Below are positions 55,945 through 64,000 of a stretch of DNA of 64,000 bases, one piece after another. Position numbers and translations under genes: made by a program. The notes under the pieces were generated by a model. It had not been told where the DNA came from. It did not search any database and saw only the letters and a list, made by a program, of their open reading frames with translations. This DNA is from Bradyrhizobiaceae bacterium (GTDB lineage Bacteria > Pseudomonadota > Alphaproteobacteria > Rhizobiales > Xanthobacteraceae): positions 1-64,000 of the forward strand of contig RXJJ01000013.1 of assembly GCA_003963145.1 (NCBI GenBank), written 5' to 3'. The stretch's first letter is position 1. Every line of letters starts with the position of its first letter.

Positions 55945-56880
55945 ATGAATCGCCCCGCCGAAAAAAGCACAGGCCAAAAAGCCGCATACGAAAAGACGCT
56001 GGCCCGTGTCGCGCCATTGTTGTTTGTCGTGCTGTGGAGCAGTGGCTTCATCGGCACCAAGGCGATGGTGCTGAATTCCGAACCGTTCACGGGTCTCACC
56101 ATTCGCATGGCGCTCGTGGTGACGGTGATGGCGATCATCGTCGCGATCGTGCGGCCAAAATGGCCGAACTGGCGTGAGGCAGGCCACAGCGTCGTGGCGG
56201 GCCTGCTGGTGCATGGCCTTTATCTGAGCGGCAGCTCCATCGCGATGGCCCATGCCGTGCCAGCGGGCCTGTCGGCGCTGGTGCCCGGCCTGCAGCCAAT
56301 CCTGACCTCGACACTTGCCAATCGCTGGCTGGGCGAGCGTGTCACGAAGCTGCAATGGATGGGGCTTGTGCTCGGCCTCGGTGGCGTGCTGCTCGTGCTT
56401 TACACCCGTTCGATGGTGGGCGAGCTCGGCTGGGGCTATCTCGGTACGGTCGTCGCGCTCATCAGCATCACCTTGGGCACGCTCTATCAGAAACGCTATT
56501 GCAGCCAGATCGACTGGCGAAGCGGAAATCTGATTCAGTTTTTCGCCACAGGCTGCATGTTCGCGGTCGGTTCGGCTATTTTTGAAACGCAATATGTAAA
56601 CTGGTCGCGCGAGTTCATTCTGGCGCAGGCGTGGCTTGTTCTGATGCTGTCGATCGGCTCGATCGGCCTCCTGTACTGGCTGATCCGTCATAGCGGCGCG
56701 ACGCAGGTGGCGAGCCTGTTCTATCTCGTGCCAGCGGTCACGGCGGTGATGGCATATCTGCTGTTCGACGAGCACGTCGGCTGGCTCGGAATTCTCGGCA
56801 TGGCGATCTGCGCGGCTGGCGTGTTTCTGGTGAACAAGCCGCAACCGAAGGACGAGGTCGAAGTCTCGCCGGGAAGCTAA
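55945..56880 (+). CDS. EamA/DMT family transporter
   Basis: A 311-residue, ten-helix exporter of the drug/metabolite transporter superfamily with two EamA repeats (about 30-160 and 175-300). Helices 1 (VAPLLFVVLWSSGFIGTKAM) and 4 (AVPAGLSALVPGLQPILTST) carry the typical family features, and helix 9-10 has YLVPAVTAVMAYLLFDEHVG. DMT proteins export amino acids or other small molecules; no substrate is predictable. It is divergent from the formaldehyde dehydrogenase gene, with a 134-base spacer. Confidence 0.9.
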   Translation: MNRPAEKSTGQKAAYEKTLARVAPLLFVVLWSSGFIGTKAMVLNSEPFTGLTIRMALVVTVMAIIVAIVRPKWPNWREAGHSVVAGLLVHGLYLSGSSIAMAHAVPAGLSALVPGLQPILTSTLANRWLGERVTKLQWMGLVLGLGGVLLVLYTRSMVGELGWGYLGTVVALISITLGTLYQKRYCSQIDWRSGNLIQFFATGCMFAVGSAIFETQYVNWSREFILAQAWLVLMLSIGSIGLLYWLIRHSGATQVASLFYLVPAVTAVMAYLLFDEHVGWLGILGMAICAAGVFLVNKPQPKDEVEVSPGS

Positions 56881-56898
56881 TGCCGCCGCGAAAGCGGC

Positions 56899-57846
56899 TT
56901 ACGGCTTTGAGATGAACCCGGTGATGATGTCGACTGCTTGTTGCGGCTGTTCCTCCATGATCCAGTGGCCCGAATTCGTAATGACCGCGCCCTGCACGTT
57001 GGTCGCGGCAAAGCCGAGTTCGTCCGCCATTCCCGCGCCATAGGAGTGATCGCCTCCGATTGCGAGAACAGGCATGCCGAGCTTTCCATTTCTCGCAAAC
57101 AGCTGCTTGTTGTCTTCCGCGTCCTGCGCGAAGGCGGCGAATTGCCCGCTGAAGGCATCGTGGATTGCGCCCTTGCGCGCGTAGAGCGCGGCATAGTGGT
57201 TGCGGGTCTGTTCGTCGATCCGTGAGGGATCGGCCGAAAGATCGTTATAGAACCTGTCCAGCAAGATCCTCTCACGTCCGGCGACCAGGCGTTCGACGTC
57301 CGGCCCGCGGAAATTGAAATGCCAGGTCTTGGGATTGACCAGTTGCTTGTCCCAGGTGCCGAGGCCGGGAAGCGGCGCGTCCATTACGATCCATTTGGTG
57401 ACCCGGCCGGGATACCCGGCGGCCAGAGCGTAACCGACCATGTTGCCGATGTCGTGTGTGACCAGAACGACGCTCTGGATTTTAAGCTGATCGAGGATGC
57501 CGACAAGATCGCGGGCCTGATTGACCTTCTCGTATCCGGCGGAGGGATGTGAGGACAATCCCATGCCGCGCAAATCGGGCACGATCACGGTGTGGTCCTT
57601 TACCAGCACCTTTGCGAGCGGCTCCCACATGTCTCCGGTATCGCCGAAGCCGTGCAGGAGCAGGACGGCGGGACCCTTGCCGCCGATGCGGACATATTGC
57701 GTTCCATCCGACACGACCATCTGCTGGGCGTGGAAAGATGAAGGAAATGGTTTGACCTCGGCCAGTGCCGGAGACATGGCTGGCAGCGTCATCGCCGCCA
57801 TGAGCCCGATCATCCGCCGGTCGAGAACGCGGTAAAAAAATGCCAT
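56899..57846 (-). CDS. exported alpha/beta hydrolase (epoxide hydrolase-like)
   Basis: A 315-residue hydrolase with a signal peptide (MAFFYRVLDRRMIGLMAAMT, cleavage near ALA at 29). HGFGDTGDMW supplies the oxyanion region. Nucleophile Asp132 lies in VTHDIGNMVGY; Asp rather than Ser suggests an epoxide hydrolase or dehalogenase. A C-terminal His is in NSGHWIMEEQP. The start at 57846 is chosen because it begins the signal peptide. A periplasmic location is inferred. The next gene (photolyase) on the same strand lies 62 bases upstream. Confidence 0.85.
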   Translation of the reverse strand: MAFFYRVLDRRMIGLMAAMTLPAMSPALAEVKPFPSSFHAQQMVVSDGTQYVRIGGKGPAVLLLHGFGDTGDMWEPLAKVLVKDHTVIVPDLRGMGLSSHPSAGYEKVNQARDLVGILDQLKIQSVVLVTHDIGNMVGYALAAGYPGRVTKWIVMDAPLPGLGTWDKQLVNPKTWHFNFRGPDVERLVAGRERILLDRFYNDLSADPSRIDEQTRNHYAALYARKGAIHDAFSGQFAAFAQDAEDNKQLFARNGKLGMPVLAIGGDHSYGAGMADELGFAATNVQGAVITNSGHWIMEEQPQQAVDIITGFISKP

Positions 57847-57908
57847 AAAACAATTTTGCAATGAATTGTGCATGCCGCCCGCCAAGTGCCGATGCTTCTG
57901 TCCAATTG

Positions 57909-59351
57909 TTATCGTGTCTTCGCATAGGCCGCCAGCGCGCGTTCGCGGGCGGCTTTATGATCGACGATGGGTTCGGGATAGGTTTTGCCGAGCGTAATAC
58001 CTGCGGCCGCCAATTCCATCGGCGTCGCATCCCACGGGCGATGGATCAAAGACGACGGCAGCCTTGCGATTTCCGGGACCCATCGCGACACGTAAGCGCC
58101 GTCGGGATCGAACTTCTCACCCTGCAACACGGGATTGAACACGCGGAAATAGGGCGCGGCGTCCGCGCCCGAGCCCGCAACCCACTGCCAGCTGGCCGGA
58201 TTGCTGCCGGGATCGGCGTCCACCAGCGTATCCCAGAACCAGCGCTCGCCCTCGCGCCAGTCGATCAGGAGATGCTTGACCAGAAAGGAAGCCACCACCA
58301 TGCGCACGCGATTGTGCATGATGCCGGTGTGCCAGACTTGGCGCATGCCGGCATCGACGATGGGATAGCCGGTCCGGCCGCGCCGCCAGGCTTGCAGGGC
58401 GCTCATGTCGCGCGTCCAGGGAAACGCATCGAACGATGCCTGCAGGTTCTTTTCGTGCAGGTCCGGCAGGTCGAACAACAGATGCCGCGAGAATTCGCGC
58501 CAGCCGAGTTCGCTGAGAAATTTCTCGACATCCCGCGATAACGCAGGCTGACGTGCGGCGGCGAATTTCGCGGCATGCCAGACCTGACGCGGAGAAATTT
58601 CGCCAAACCGCAGATGCGGCGACAACCTTGACGTATGGTCGCGGTCGGGACGGTCGCGTCCGTTGGAATAACCCTTGATGTCGTCATCGAGAAAATCGCG
58701 CAGACGATGCTGAGCACTGTCTTCGCCGGGCGTCCAGGTCTCGCGCAGACCGCCGGCCCAGTCAGGCTGCGCCGGCTCGAGGCGCCAGTCCTCGAGCCTG
58801 TCGCTCGCAATATCTGCAGGCGGGGGCAAGCGGCGGGGCGCGGGCAGGGGCTGCGCCGGCTCGCCAAGGCCCAGCAGGCGCTTCCAGAACGGCGTGAAGA
58901 CGCGTGGACCGCGCCCTTCCTTGGTCCGTAGATCCTGAGGTCTCGCCAGCAGATCGCTGCGGACCGTTTCCGCTTCGATGCCATCGCGCGCGAGGGCTTG
59001 TGAAACATCGCGCGCCTGCCGCATCAGCCATGGAACCTCGCTGTCGATCCAGAACACGCGCGAAGCGTTCGTCTGCCGGGCGATTTGCGGAATGATGGCC
59101 GCGGCGTCGCCTTTGCGCAGCACAAGAGTCTGGCCGAGTTGTTTCAGGCTTTCATCCAGCGCGCGCAGCGATCCGGCCAGCCACCAGCGTGATGCGCCGC
59201 CCGGAAGCCGCTCGCGATTGACCGTTTCGTCGAGCACATAAAGACACACGAGCCTCAACCCCGCCGCCGCCGCGGTGAGCGCGGCATGGTCGGACAAACG
59301 CAGATCGTCGCGAAACCAGACGACGGCCGCATCAGTTTTGTTATGGGACAT
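57909..59351 (-). CDS. phrB: deoxyribodipyrimidine photolyase
   Basis: Repairs UV-induced cyclobutane pyrimidine dimers using light and FADH. The 480-residue protein has the N-terminal antenna domain (VVWFRDDLRLSDHAALTAAA) and the C-terminal FAD domain, with GRTGYPIVDAGMRQVWHTGI, HNRVRMVVASFLVKHLLIDW, DADPGSNPASWQWVAG and YFRVFNPVLQGEKFDPDG, the class I CPD photolyase signatures. The SD is weak. It is divergent from the chemoreceptor gene. Confidence 0.95.
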   Translation of the reverse strand: MSHNKTDAAVVWFRDDLRLSDHAALTAAAAGLRLVCLYVLDETVNRERLPGGASRWWLAGSLRALDESLKQLGQTLVLRKGDAAAIIPQIARQTNASRVFWIDSEVPWLMRQARDVSQALARDGIEAETVRSDLLARPQDLRTKEGRGPRVFTPFWKRLLGLGEPAQPLPAPRRLPPPADIASDRLEDWRLEPAQPDWAGGLRETWTPGEDSAQHRLRDFLDDDIKGYSNGRDRPDRDHTSRLSPHLRFGEISPRQVWHAAKFAAARQPALSRDVEKFLSELGWREFSRHLLFDLPDLHEKNLQASFDAFPWTRDMSALQAWRRGRTGYPIVDAGMRQVWHTGIMHNRVRMVVASFLVKHLLIDWREGERWFWDTLVDADPGSNPASWQWVAGSGADAAPYFRVFNPVLQGEKFDPDGAYVSRWVPEIARLPSSLIHRPWDATPMELAAAGITLGKTYPEPIVDHKAARERALAAYAKTR

Positions 59352-59396
59352 GCGCGAATGAGCTTTTTCTGGCGGGGAACGCGGGGTGGTACCGAT

Positions 59397-59411
59397 TTAA
59401 CACAAAGGTAA
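59397..59411. promoter_or_regulatory. candidate CtrA-like box upstream of the chemoreceptor gene
   Basis: TTAA-N7-GTAA, one base from TTAA-N7-TTAA, 51 bases before the chemoreceptor start and 46 bases from the photolyase start. CtrA often controls motility genes. The match is imperfect. Confidence 0.3.
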
Positions 59412-59462
59412 GCATAACCCGCCACACTCCGGCTTCCGCAAATCGCGGCTGGGGACAACACG

Positions 59463-61181
59463 ATGCCTGCCTTTTCGCTCCCGCGCATGAAGCTCGGGAC
59501 CAAGACTGCCTTGTGCGCCGCACTCATGATCGCCCTCAATACCGCTATGGTGGTGGGCGCGGCCTATTGGTCGCTATCGCGGTCCTTCGAGGCGCAGGCG
59601 CGGGCCGATATCGAAACCAATCTGCGGGTCCTCTCTCTGCAGTTCGCCGGGGCCTACAACAATGTAAAGCTCGATATGGCGGACGGCGTCGTGCAACGCA
59701 CCGTCATTCCGGCAATGCCGGATTTCAGGGATCACGCGATTGTCGATCGCGCCACGTCCTATGTCGGCGGCACCGCGACCATTTTTGTCTTTGACGACGC
59801 CTCCGGACAATTCGTCCGTCGCACCACCAACGTGAAGAAGGAAAACGGCGAGCGCGCTGTGGGTACGCAGCTTGCGCCGGATCATCCGGGCCAGGCCGCG
59901 CTGCGCGCCGGCGTGCCTTACAAGGGGCCGGCCATCCTGTTCGGCCAGCGTTTCATCACCGCCTATCAGCCGGTGTTCGATGCAGCCGGCAAGGTCATCG
60001 GCATTCTTTACGTGGGCATTCCGACCGCGCCGCTCGATGCCATGCTTGCTCATGCGCTGAAGGTGATGGCAATTGCGGCTGCCGTCGCGGCGCTGCTGGT
60101 GCTCGCGCTGGCGATCTTCGTGGCACGGCGGGTAACGACCCCGTTGAATTCCGTCGCGGGTTCGCTGACCCGGCTTGCGGAGGGCGATGCCGATGTCGCC
60201 ATTGAATATGCCCATCGCTCCGATGAGATCGGCGCAATCGCGCGGACCATCGATGTGTTCAAGGCCAGCATGATGGAGCAGCGCCGGCTTCAGCAGGAAC
60301 GCGCCGAACTCGAAAGGCACGCTTCAGAGCAGAACAAGGTGGGGCTTAATCGTTTCGTTGATGAGTTCGAGGCCGGCCTCGGCGGCATTATCGACAAGGT
60401 TCTGGAGTCCTCGCACCGGTTCGAGGGCGCGGCCCGGCAAATGGCCGAGATCACCCGCAGCACGGCCAAACTCTCGGCGGAATCGGCGGACGCCTCCAGG
60501 CACGCGTCCGATCATGTCCGTAACGCCGCGGCCGCCTCCGAGGAGCTGTCGAGTTCGATTGCCGAGATCGGCCGTCAGGTTCAGGCTTCCAACACTGTTG
60601 CGGGCGAAGCGGTGAAACAGGCGAGCGCCACCGACCAGCGAATGAACGACCTCGCCCGGGCGGGCGACCGCATCGGAGATGTCCTCAAGCTGATTACCTC
60701 CATTGCCGACCAGACCAATCTGCTGGCGCTGAACGCGACCATCGAGGCGGCGAGGGCAGGGGATGCCGGGCGCGGGTTCGCGGTGGTCGCTTCCGAGGTG
60801 AAGAATCTCGCCGGCCAGACCGCGAAGGCCACCGAGGAAATCTCGAGCCACATCGCCAACATGCAGATCGCAACCGCCGAGTCGGTCGATGCGATCAAGA
60901 CCATCAGCCAGACCATCGAACAGATCAACGGCATTGCCTCCTCGATCGCCAGCGCGGTCGAACAGCAGGGCGCGGCGACGCAGGAGATCGCGCGCAGTTT
61001 GCAGGCGGCGGCCAGCAGCACGACGCAGATCGCGGCCAATGTCGAAAACGTCGCGCAGGGTGCAACCGCAACCGGCCAGACATCCGAAGTCATGTTCAGA
61101 TCGGTCGGAGAATTGTGCACGGATGCCGGCAGCCTGAAATCCGAAGTCGCGCGTTTCCTCGATGGCGTGCGGGTGGCGTAG
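59463..61181 (+). CDS. methyl-accepting chemotaxis protein with Cache-type sensor
   Basis: A 572-residue chemoreceptor. TM1 lies at about 16-36, a periplasmic Cache-like sensor ([51 protein letters not shown]) at 40-195, TM2 at about 196-220, then HAMP ([20 protein letters not shown]) and the signalling domain with the hairpin tip [20 protein letters not shown] near residue 420 and [20 protein letters not shown]. No pentapeptide tether is present at the C-terminus. Ligand unknown. A good terminator follows. Confidence 0.94.
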   Translation: MPAFSLPRMKLGTKTALCAALMIALNTAMVVGAAYWSLSRSFEAQARADIETNLRVLSLQFAGAYNNVKLDMADGVVQRTVIPAMPDFRDHAIVDRATSYVGGTATIFVFDDASGQFVRRTTNVKKENGERAVGTQLAPDHPGQAALRAGVPYKGPAILFGQRFITAYQPVFDAAGKVIGILYVGIPTAPLDAMLAHALKVMAIAAAVAALLVLALAIFVARRVTTPLNSVAGSLTRLAEGDADVAIEYAHRSDEIGAIARTIDVFKASMMEQRRLQQERAELERHASEQNKVGLNRFVDEFEAGLGGIIDKVLESSHRFEGAARQMAEITRSTAKLSAESADASRHASDHVRNAAAASEELSSSIAEIGRQVQASNTVAGEAVKQASATDQRMNDLARAGDRIGDVLKLITSIADQTNLLALNATIEAARAGDAGRGFAVVASEVKNLAGQTAKATEEISSHIANMQIATAESVDAIKTISQTIEQINGIASSIASAVEQQGAATQEIARSLQAAASSTTQIAANVENVAQGATATGQTSEVMFRSVGELCTDAGSLKSEVARFLDGVRVA

Positions 61182-61200
61182 CTTCGTCATACACAAGGAA

Positions 61201-61231
61201 AAAAGGGACGCATGACGCGTCCCTTTTGTTT
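61201..61231. terminator. terminator after the chemoreceptor gene
   Basis: AAAAGGGACGC (61201-61211), loop ATGAC, GCGTCCCTTTT (61217-61227), then GTTTT-like T-rich sequence. An 11-bp stem with A/T flanks suggests a bidirectional terminator also serving the opposite peroxiredoxin gene. Confidence 0.88.
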
Positions 61232-61262
61232 GGTCCCGGTCTTTTGATTCCAGGCCGATCGC

Positions 61263-61922
61263 TCAGCGCGGCTGCGGCACGATCCGGATATAGGGCTTGG
61301 GGGATTTCCAGCCGTTCGGATAGATCTTCTTGGCATCCTCGTCGCTCACCGAGCCCGCGATGATGACGTCGTCGCCCTGTTTCCAGTCGGCCGGGGTTGC
61401 CACCTTGTGCTTGGCGGTGAGCTGCAGGGAATCGATCACGCGCAGGATTTCATCGAAGTTGCGGCCAGTGGTCATCGGATAGACCAGCACCAGCTTGATC
61501 TTCTTGTCCGGCCCGATGATGAACACGGTGCGCACGGTGGCGTTATCGGCAGCGGTGCGTCCGTCCGCGCCGCCGGAAGTGTCCGCCGGCAGCATGTTGT
61601 AGAGCTTGGAAACCTTCAGCTCGGTGTCGCCGATCAGGGGATAGTTCGGGGCAACGCCCTGCGTCTCCTTGATGTCCTCGGCCCAGAGGGTGTGCTTGGT
61701 GATCGGATCGACGGACAGGCCCAGCAGCTTGACGCCGCGCTTGTCGAATTCCGGCTTCAGCCGCGCCAGCGTGCCGAGTTCGGTGGTGCAGACCGGGGTG
61801 AAGTCCTTCGGGTGCGAAAACAGCACCGCCCATTTGTCGCCGATCCAGTCGTGGAAATGGATATGGCCTTCGGTCGTATCGGCTTCAAAGTCGGGCGCGG
61901 TCGCGCCGATTTGCAGGGTCAT
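61263..61922 (-). CDS. 1-Cys peroxiredoxin (Prx6-like)
   Basis: Reduces hydroperoxides through a peroxidatic Cys45 in FTPVCTTELG. The 219-residue protein has the longer C-terminal part of the Prx6 group (KIYPNGWKSPKPYIRIVPQP), SHPKDFTPVC, and AVLFSHP, and no resolving Cys was seen in the usual place, so it depends on an external thiol. TVRTVFIIGPDKKIKLVLVY is the conserved Prx strand. It converges with the chemoreceptor gene. Confidence 0.94.
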   Translation of the reverse strand: MTLQIGATAPDFEADTTEGHIHFHDWIGDKWAVLFSHPKDFTPVCTTELGTLARLKPEFDKRGVKLLGLSVDPITKHTLWAEDIKETQGVAPNYPLIGDTELKVSKLYNMLPADTSGGADGRTAADNATVRTVFIIGPDKKIKLVLVYPMTTGRNFDEILRVIDSLQLTAKHKVATPADWKQGDDVIIAGSVSDEDAKKIYPNGWKSPKPYIRIVPQPR

Positions 61923-62292
61923 TGTTTCGCCTCATGTCTTGCGATCGTCGCAGGGGGAAAGTGGCCGAAATATAGGCTCGGAGACGCTTTTCTGGAATAC
62001 GGCTGAAAAATAGACAACATCCTTCTCCGTTATCGCGCCATCACAAAAGTCCTGTCCCGCTTACTCACCTGTGTCGGGAAAACCCGTTCGCAGGTTTATT
62101 TTCAGATGCCCCGAATTAGCCCTTGATGCGCCGCACGCGCGCCCGGTCGGGCCTCCATCTATCGAACCACGAAGAAGCCGGTTGCGACCAATCGGCAACT
62201 CTTCAGAAAGTTACGGGCCGTCATCTGGTTTCTTAACGAATCATTTAGGCCCGCATGGAAATGCTGCAAGACACAAAAACGAGTTAGTGACC
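61923..62292. other. 370-base intergenic region between peroxiredoxin and hypothetical gene
   Basis: It contains the divergent promoters. A TTAA-N7-TTTA CtrA-like near-match at 62233-62247 contains a GAATC (CcrM-type GANTC) site inside its spacer. No RNA gene or terminator was seen. A frame open on the plus strand from 62071 shows no protein-like sequence before the start at 62293. Confidence 0.5.
62233..62247. promoter_or_regulatory. candidate CtrA-like box with GANTC site
   Basis: TTAA-N7-TTTA with GAATC inside the spacer, 45 bases before the start of the 198-residue hypothetical gene. CtrA box plus CcrM methylation site would suggest cell-cycle control; the match is imperfect. Confidence 0.32.
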
Positions 62293-62889
62293 ATGACTGC
62301 CCAGCCCGCGCCATCTACCCTCGCCGAACTCATCAGTTCAATCGAAGACCTTCAGGACAATTCCGCACGCAACCACGCCGCGACCGCCCTCGCGATCGTC
62401 CGCGACGGGGTCATCACCGGAGAGGGACCGACCACCCAGGGTCGCATCCATTTCTCCCGTGCCCTCGACGCCGCCGACGTCGCCTGGTGCACGCGCATCC
62501 TCACCGCGCAAGCGCTTTCCAACCAGCCGGTGAGCCGCGCCGAAGCCGAGGCGCTGTTTCAGATCAACGAAGTCGCTTCCGATCGCTCCGACGGCGGCCT
62601 GTTCGACGATCTCCTGATCAAGGCGGTCGTCCATCACGCCGCGTCCGCATCGGGCCTGCCGGTGCCGCCGCGCAGCGTTGCTTTGTCGCCCGAAACCGAG
62701 ATCGACTCCTGGGCGCCGACAAAGGCGGTCGGTGTCAATACCGAGGTTCTGGAATGGATTGCCGCCCAGATGCGCGGCAAGCAGCGAAGCAACCAGCTTC
62801 TGAAGGGTCTGATCGCCGCCACGCTGATCGGCGCGGCGACGATCCCTCTGGCTCAGTCACTGCCGATGGTCATCGACCTCAGCATGTAA
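62293..62889 (+). CDS. hypothetical protein with C-terminal hydrophobic helix
   Basis: A 198-residue protein without a family I recognise. The body includes DVAWCTRILTAQALSNQPVS and RAEAEALFQINEVASDRSDG, mostly helical in appearance, then WAPTKAVGVNTEVLEWIAAQ, then a C-terminal hydrophobic segment (LLKGLIAATLIGAATIPLAQ, about residues 172-191), so it may be tail-anchored. GAGTTAG before the ATG is a weak SD. The start is chosen because the upstream open frame is non-coding in character. It converges on the phosphodiesterase-like gene at a hairpin. Confidence 0.65.
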   Translation: MTAQPAPSTLAELISSIEDLQDNSARNHAATALAIVRDGVITGEGPTTQGRIHFSRALDAADVAWCTRILTAQALSNQPVSRAEAEALFQINEVASDRSDGGLFDDLLIKAVVHHAASASGLPVPPRSVALSPETEIDSWAPTKAVGVNTEVLEWIAAQMRGKQRSNQLLKGLIAATLIGAATIPLAQSLPMVIDLSM

Positions 62890-62916
62890 CACGGCCTCAG
62901 TTACTGTCCTTAAACG

Positions 62917-62948
62917 CGGCGAACGTCATTTCTTGGCGTTCGCCGTTT
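62917..62948. terminator. hairpin terminator at convergent gene ends
   Basis: CGGCGAACG (62917-62925), 11-base loop, CGTTCGCCG (62937-62945) then TTT. The right arm lies in the 3' end of the opposite gene. Suitable for the rightward hypothetical gene. Confidence 0.6.
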
Positions 62949-64000
62949 CCGTTGCATCGAGGCCGAGCGTGCGGCCGGGGAAACCGGCGGCGTCGAAATA
63001 ACGCTGGCCCTGCACGTTCTGGAATTGCACGACGGTCCGGGTGCCGTCTTCCGCCGGCTTCTTCGAAACCAGCCGGCCCGCCGTCGCCTTCGGCGTGATT
63101 CCGTTCGGCAGCGCTTCGGAGATCACACGGCCGACGAGGCCGCCGGTCGATGTCGGCTTCAATCCCATGATCTGGGAGATGGTCATGCCGATATCGGCAT
63201 TGCTGACCGGAAGCTGGTTGACATATTCCGTTTTGAAATCGGGACCGATGGCCGCCATGAAGTTCATGGTGTCGGCGCGGCTGAAATTGCCGTGCATGCC
63301 CTGACCCTGCTGCAGACGGGTATCGGCGACTTCCACGCCGCACAGCAGCGGCTCGCCGCAGTCCGTCGCGTAGGAGCGGAAATTGACGACGATGGAGGGT
63401 GCGGGCGTGACGCTGTTACCCTTCAGATTGATGGCCGACATCGGCAGCGTGCCCGGAATGAGGCCGAAGCTGTCATGCACGAAGATGCCGCTGACGTAAT
63501 CCTGCTGTATCAGCGCGCTCACGACCTTGCGGGCGAGGTCCTTGTCGACCTTCTTGCCCTTCTTCGGAATGTAAACGAGATCGGAGCCGCCATTGGCTGC
63601 GACCACGACGTCCGGCGCGCTTGCATCCTTGCCGATCAGGCCGTTGGCGAGACGGGGATAGGTGCCGTCGGCGACCGGCGCATTCTTGCTGTCGGGGTCG
63701 AACAGCGGAAGGTTCAGTGCCTTCGACAGATCGATGGCGACGAAACCTGGCGGCAGCTGGCCTTTCGGCACACCTTTATATTCAGCCTTCGCGGCGGGGC
63801 TGGTCGAGGTTTCCTTCGAGATGGTCGAGAAGCCATGGTCGGCGGCGACCACGATGTTGGTCGTGGCCTCGAGGCCGAGATCCTTCAGCGCCTGCTGCAC
63901 CTGCGCGAGATTGTCGTCGGCGTTCTTGATCGCGGCCAGCGAGGTCGGACCGTTGATGCCGGGAGTGACGCTTCCGAGGCTGTCACCCTGATTGTGCTGG
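62926..64000 (-). CDS. phosphodiesterase/alkaline phosphatase family protein, 5' end outside window
   Basis: The frame is open to the right edge with no in-frame stop, so the N-terminal half lies outside. The 357 or so visible residues include NIVVAADHGFSTISKETSTS, with the DHGFS metal-ligand motif of the alkaline phosphatase/nucleotide pyrophosphatase superfamily, and QHNQGDSLGSVTPGINGPTS with further metal-site His/Asp near the cut. The first visible GTG-Met (63900) is internal. It is likely a periplasmic metal-dependent phosphodiesterase or phosphatase; substrate unknown. Confidence 0.82.
   Translation of the reverse strand, partial: QHNQGDSLGSVTPGINGPTSLAAIKNADDNLAQVQQALKDLGLEATTNIVVAADHGFSTISKETSTSPAAKAEYKGVPKGQLPPGFVAIDLSKALNLPLFDPDSKNAPVADGTYPRLANGLIGKDASAPDVVVAANGGSDLVYIPKKGKKVDKDLARKVVSALIQQDYVSGIFVHDSFGLIPGTLPMSAINLKGNSVTPAPSIVVNFRSYATDCGEPLLCGVEVADTRLQQGQGMHGNFSRADTMNFMAAIGPDFKTEYVNQLPVSNADIGMTISQIMGLKPTSTGGLVGRVISEALPNGITPKATAGRLVSKKPAEDGTRTVVQFQNVQGQRYFDAAGFPGRTLGLDATETANAKK

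Noticed and set aside
55933-56844. 303-codon minus-strand frame over the EamA transporter
   Set aside because: His/Gln/Arg-rich antisense of a clear membrane protein.

Overview
The window is 64 kb of chromosome from an alphaproteobacterium of the order Hyphomicrobiales, most likely the family Nitrobacteraceae (the Bradyrhizobium / Afipia / Rhodopseudomonas / Nitrobacter group). This rests on the ribosomal gene order, on recognisable protein families typical of that group (DUF992, DUF3300 with a long Arg/Pro tail, small GCG-type secreted proteins, ATP12, a stand-alone FliK/FlhB-C pair), and on CtrA-like and sigma-EcfG-like sites. The genus cannot be fixed from the sequence alone. No CRISPR array, prophage, insertion sequence or transposase was seen. 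The region looks like stable core chromosome with lineage-specific small envelope genes between the core blocks.

Layout. 1-9.4 kb: the spc/alpha ribosomal operon (rplN, truncated at the left edge, through rplX-rplE-rpsN-rpsH-rplF-rplR-rpsE-rpmD-rplO, secY, adk, rpsM, rpsK, rpoA, rplQ), ending in a strong terminator; adk has a long Lys/Ala-rich tail and rpsM follows a structured leader. 9.5-16 kb: a short-chain dehydrogenase, then a tightly packed seven-gene Mrp/Mbh-type cation/proton antiporter operon whose last gene fuses two antiporter modules in 1027 residues. 16.1-19.7 kb: small exported or membrane proteins and a DUF3300 protein. 19.9-24.1 kb: an RND efflux adaptor-permease pair. 24.6-28.9 kb: glutaminase, a set of 16-17 bp tandem repeats, a DHA2-type MFS transporter, and a quinone oxidoreductase divergent from an HxlR regulator. 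29-34.3 kb: HtrA protease, RarA, an RluA-family pseudouridine synthase, a REP-type element and ATP12. 34.4-36.5 kb: a FliK-like/FlhB-C-like pair behind a CtrA-like box. 36.5-40 kb: more small envelope proteins and a PEP mutase/isocitrate lyase family enzyme. 40.2-43.5 kb: katG divergent from oxyR. 43.5-44.2 kb: a 32-residue microprotein, a 59-residue protein and tRNA-Arg(TCG). 44.2-48.5 kb: a three-gene signalling operon (hybrid kinase, CheY-like receiver, receiver-cyclase). 48.7-64 kb: an MHS transporter, an outer-membrane barrel protein, a ClpP-like secreted protein, an MltF-like lytic transglycosylase, an MFS transporter, glutathione-dependent formaldehyde dehydrogenase, an EamA transporter, an alpha/beta hydrolase, DNA photolyase, a chemoreceptor, a 1-Cys peroxiredoxin, a hypothetical protein, and a phosphodiesterase/alkaline-phosphatase family protein cut by the right edge.

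Themes. Several loci deal with stress: katG/oxyR, peroxiredoxin, HtrA, photolyase, formaldehyde dehydrogenase and the HxlR/quinone reductase pair. The most interesting pattern is that sequences matching the alphaproteobacterial general-stress promoter (GGAAC-N16-CGTT) precede small envelope proteins. Two are exact: one before a 32-residue single-helix membrane protein and one before a Tat-exported His/Arg/Trp-rich protein. Imperfect ones precede a 66-residue and a 144-residue membrane protein. Together they suggest a set of small stress-induced envelope proteins. The promoter calls are pattern matches and the regulon is an inference.
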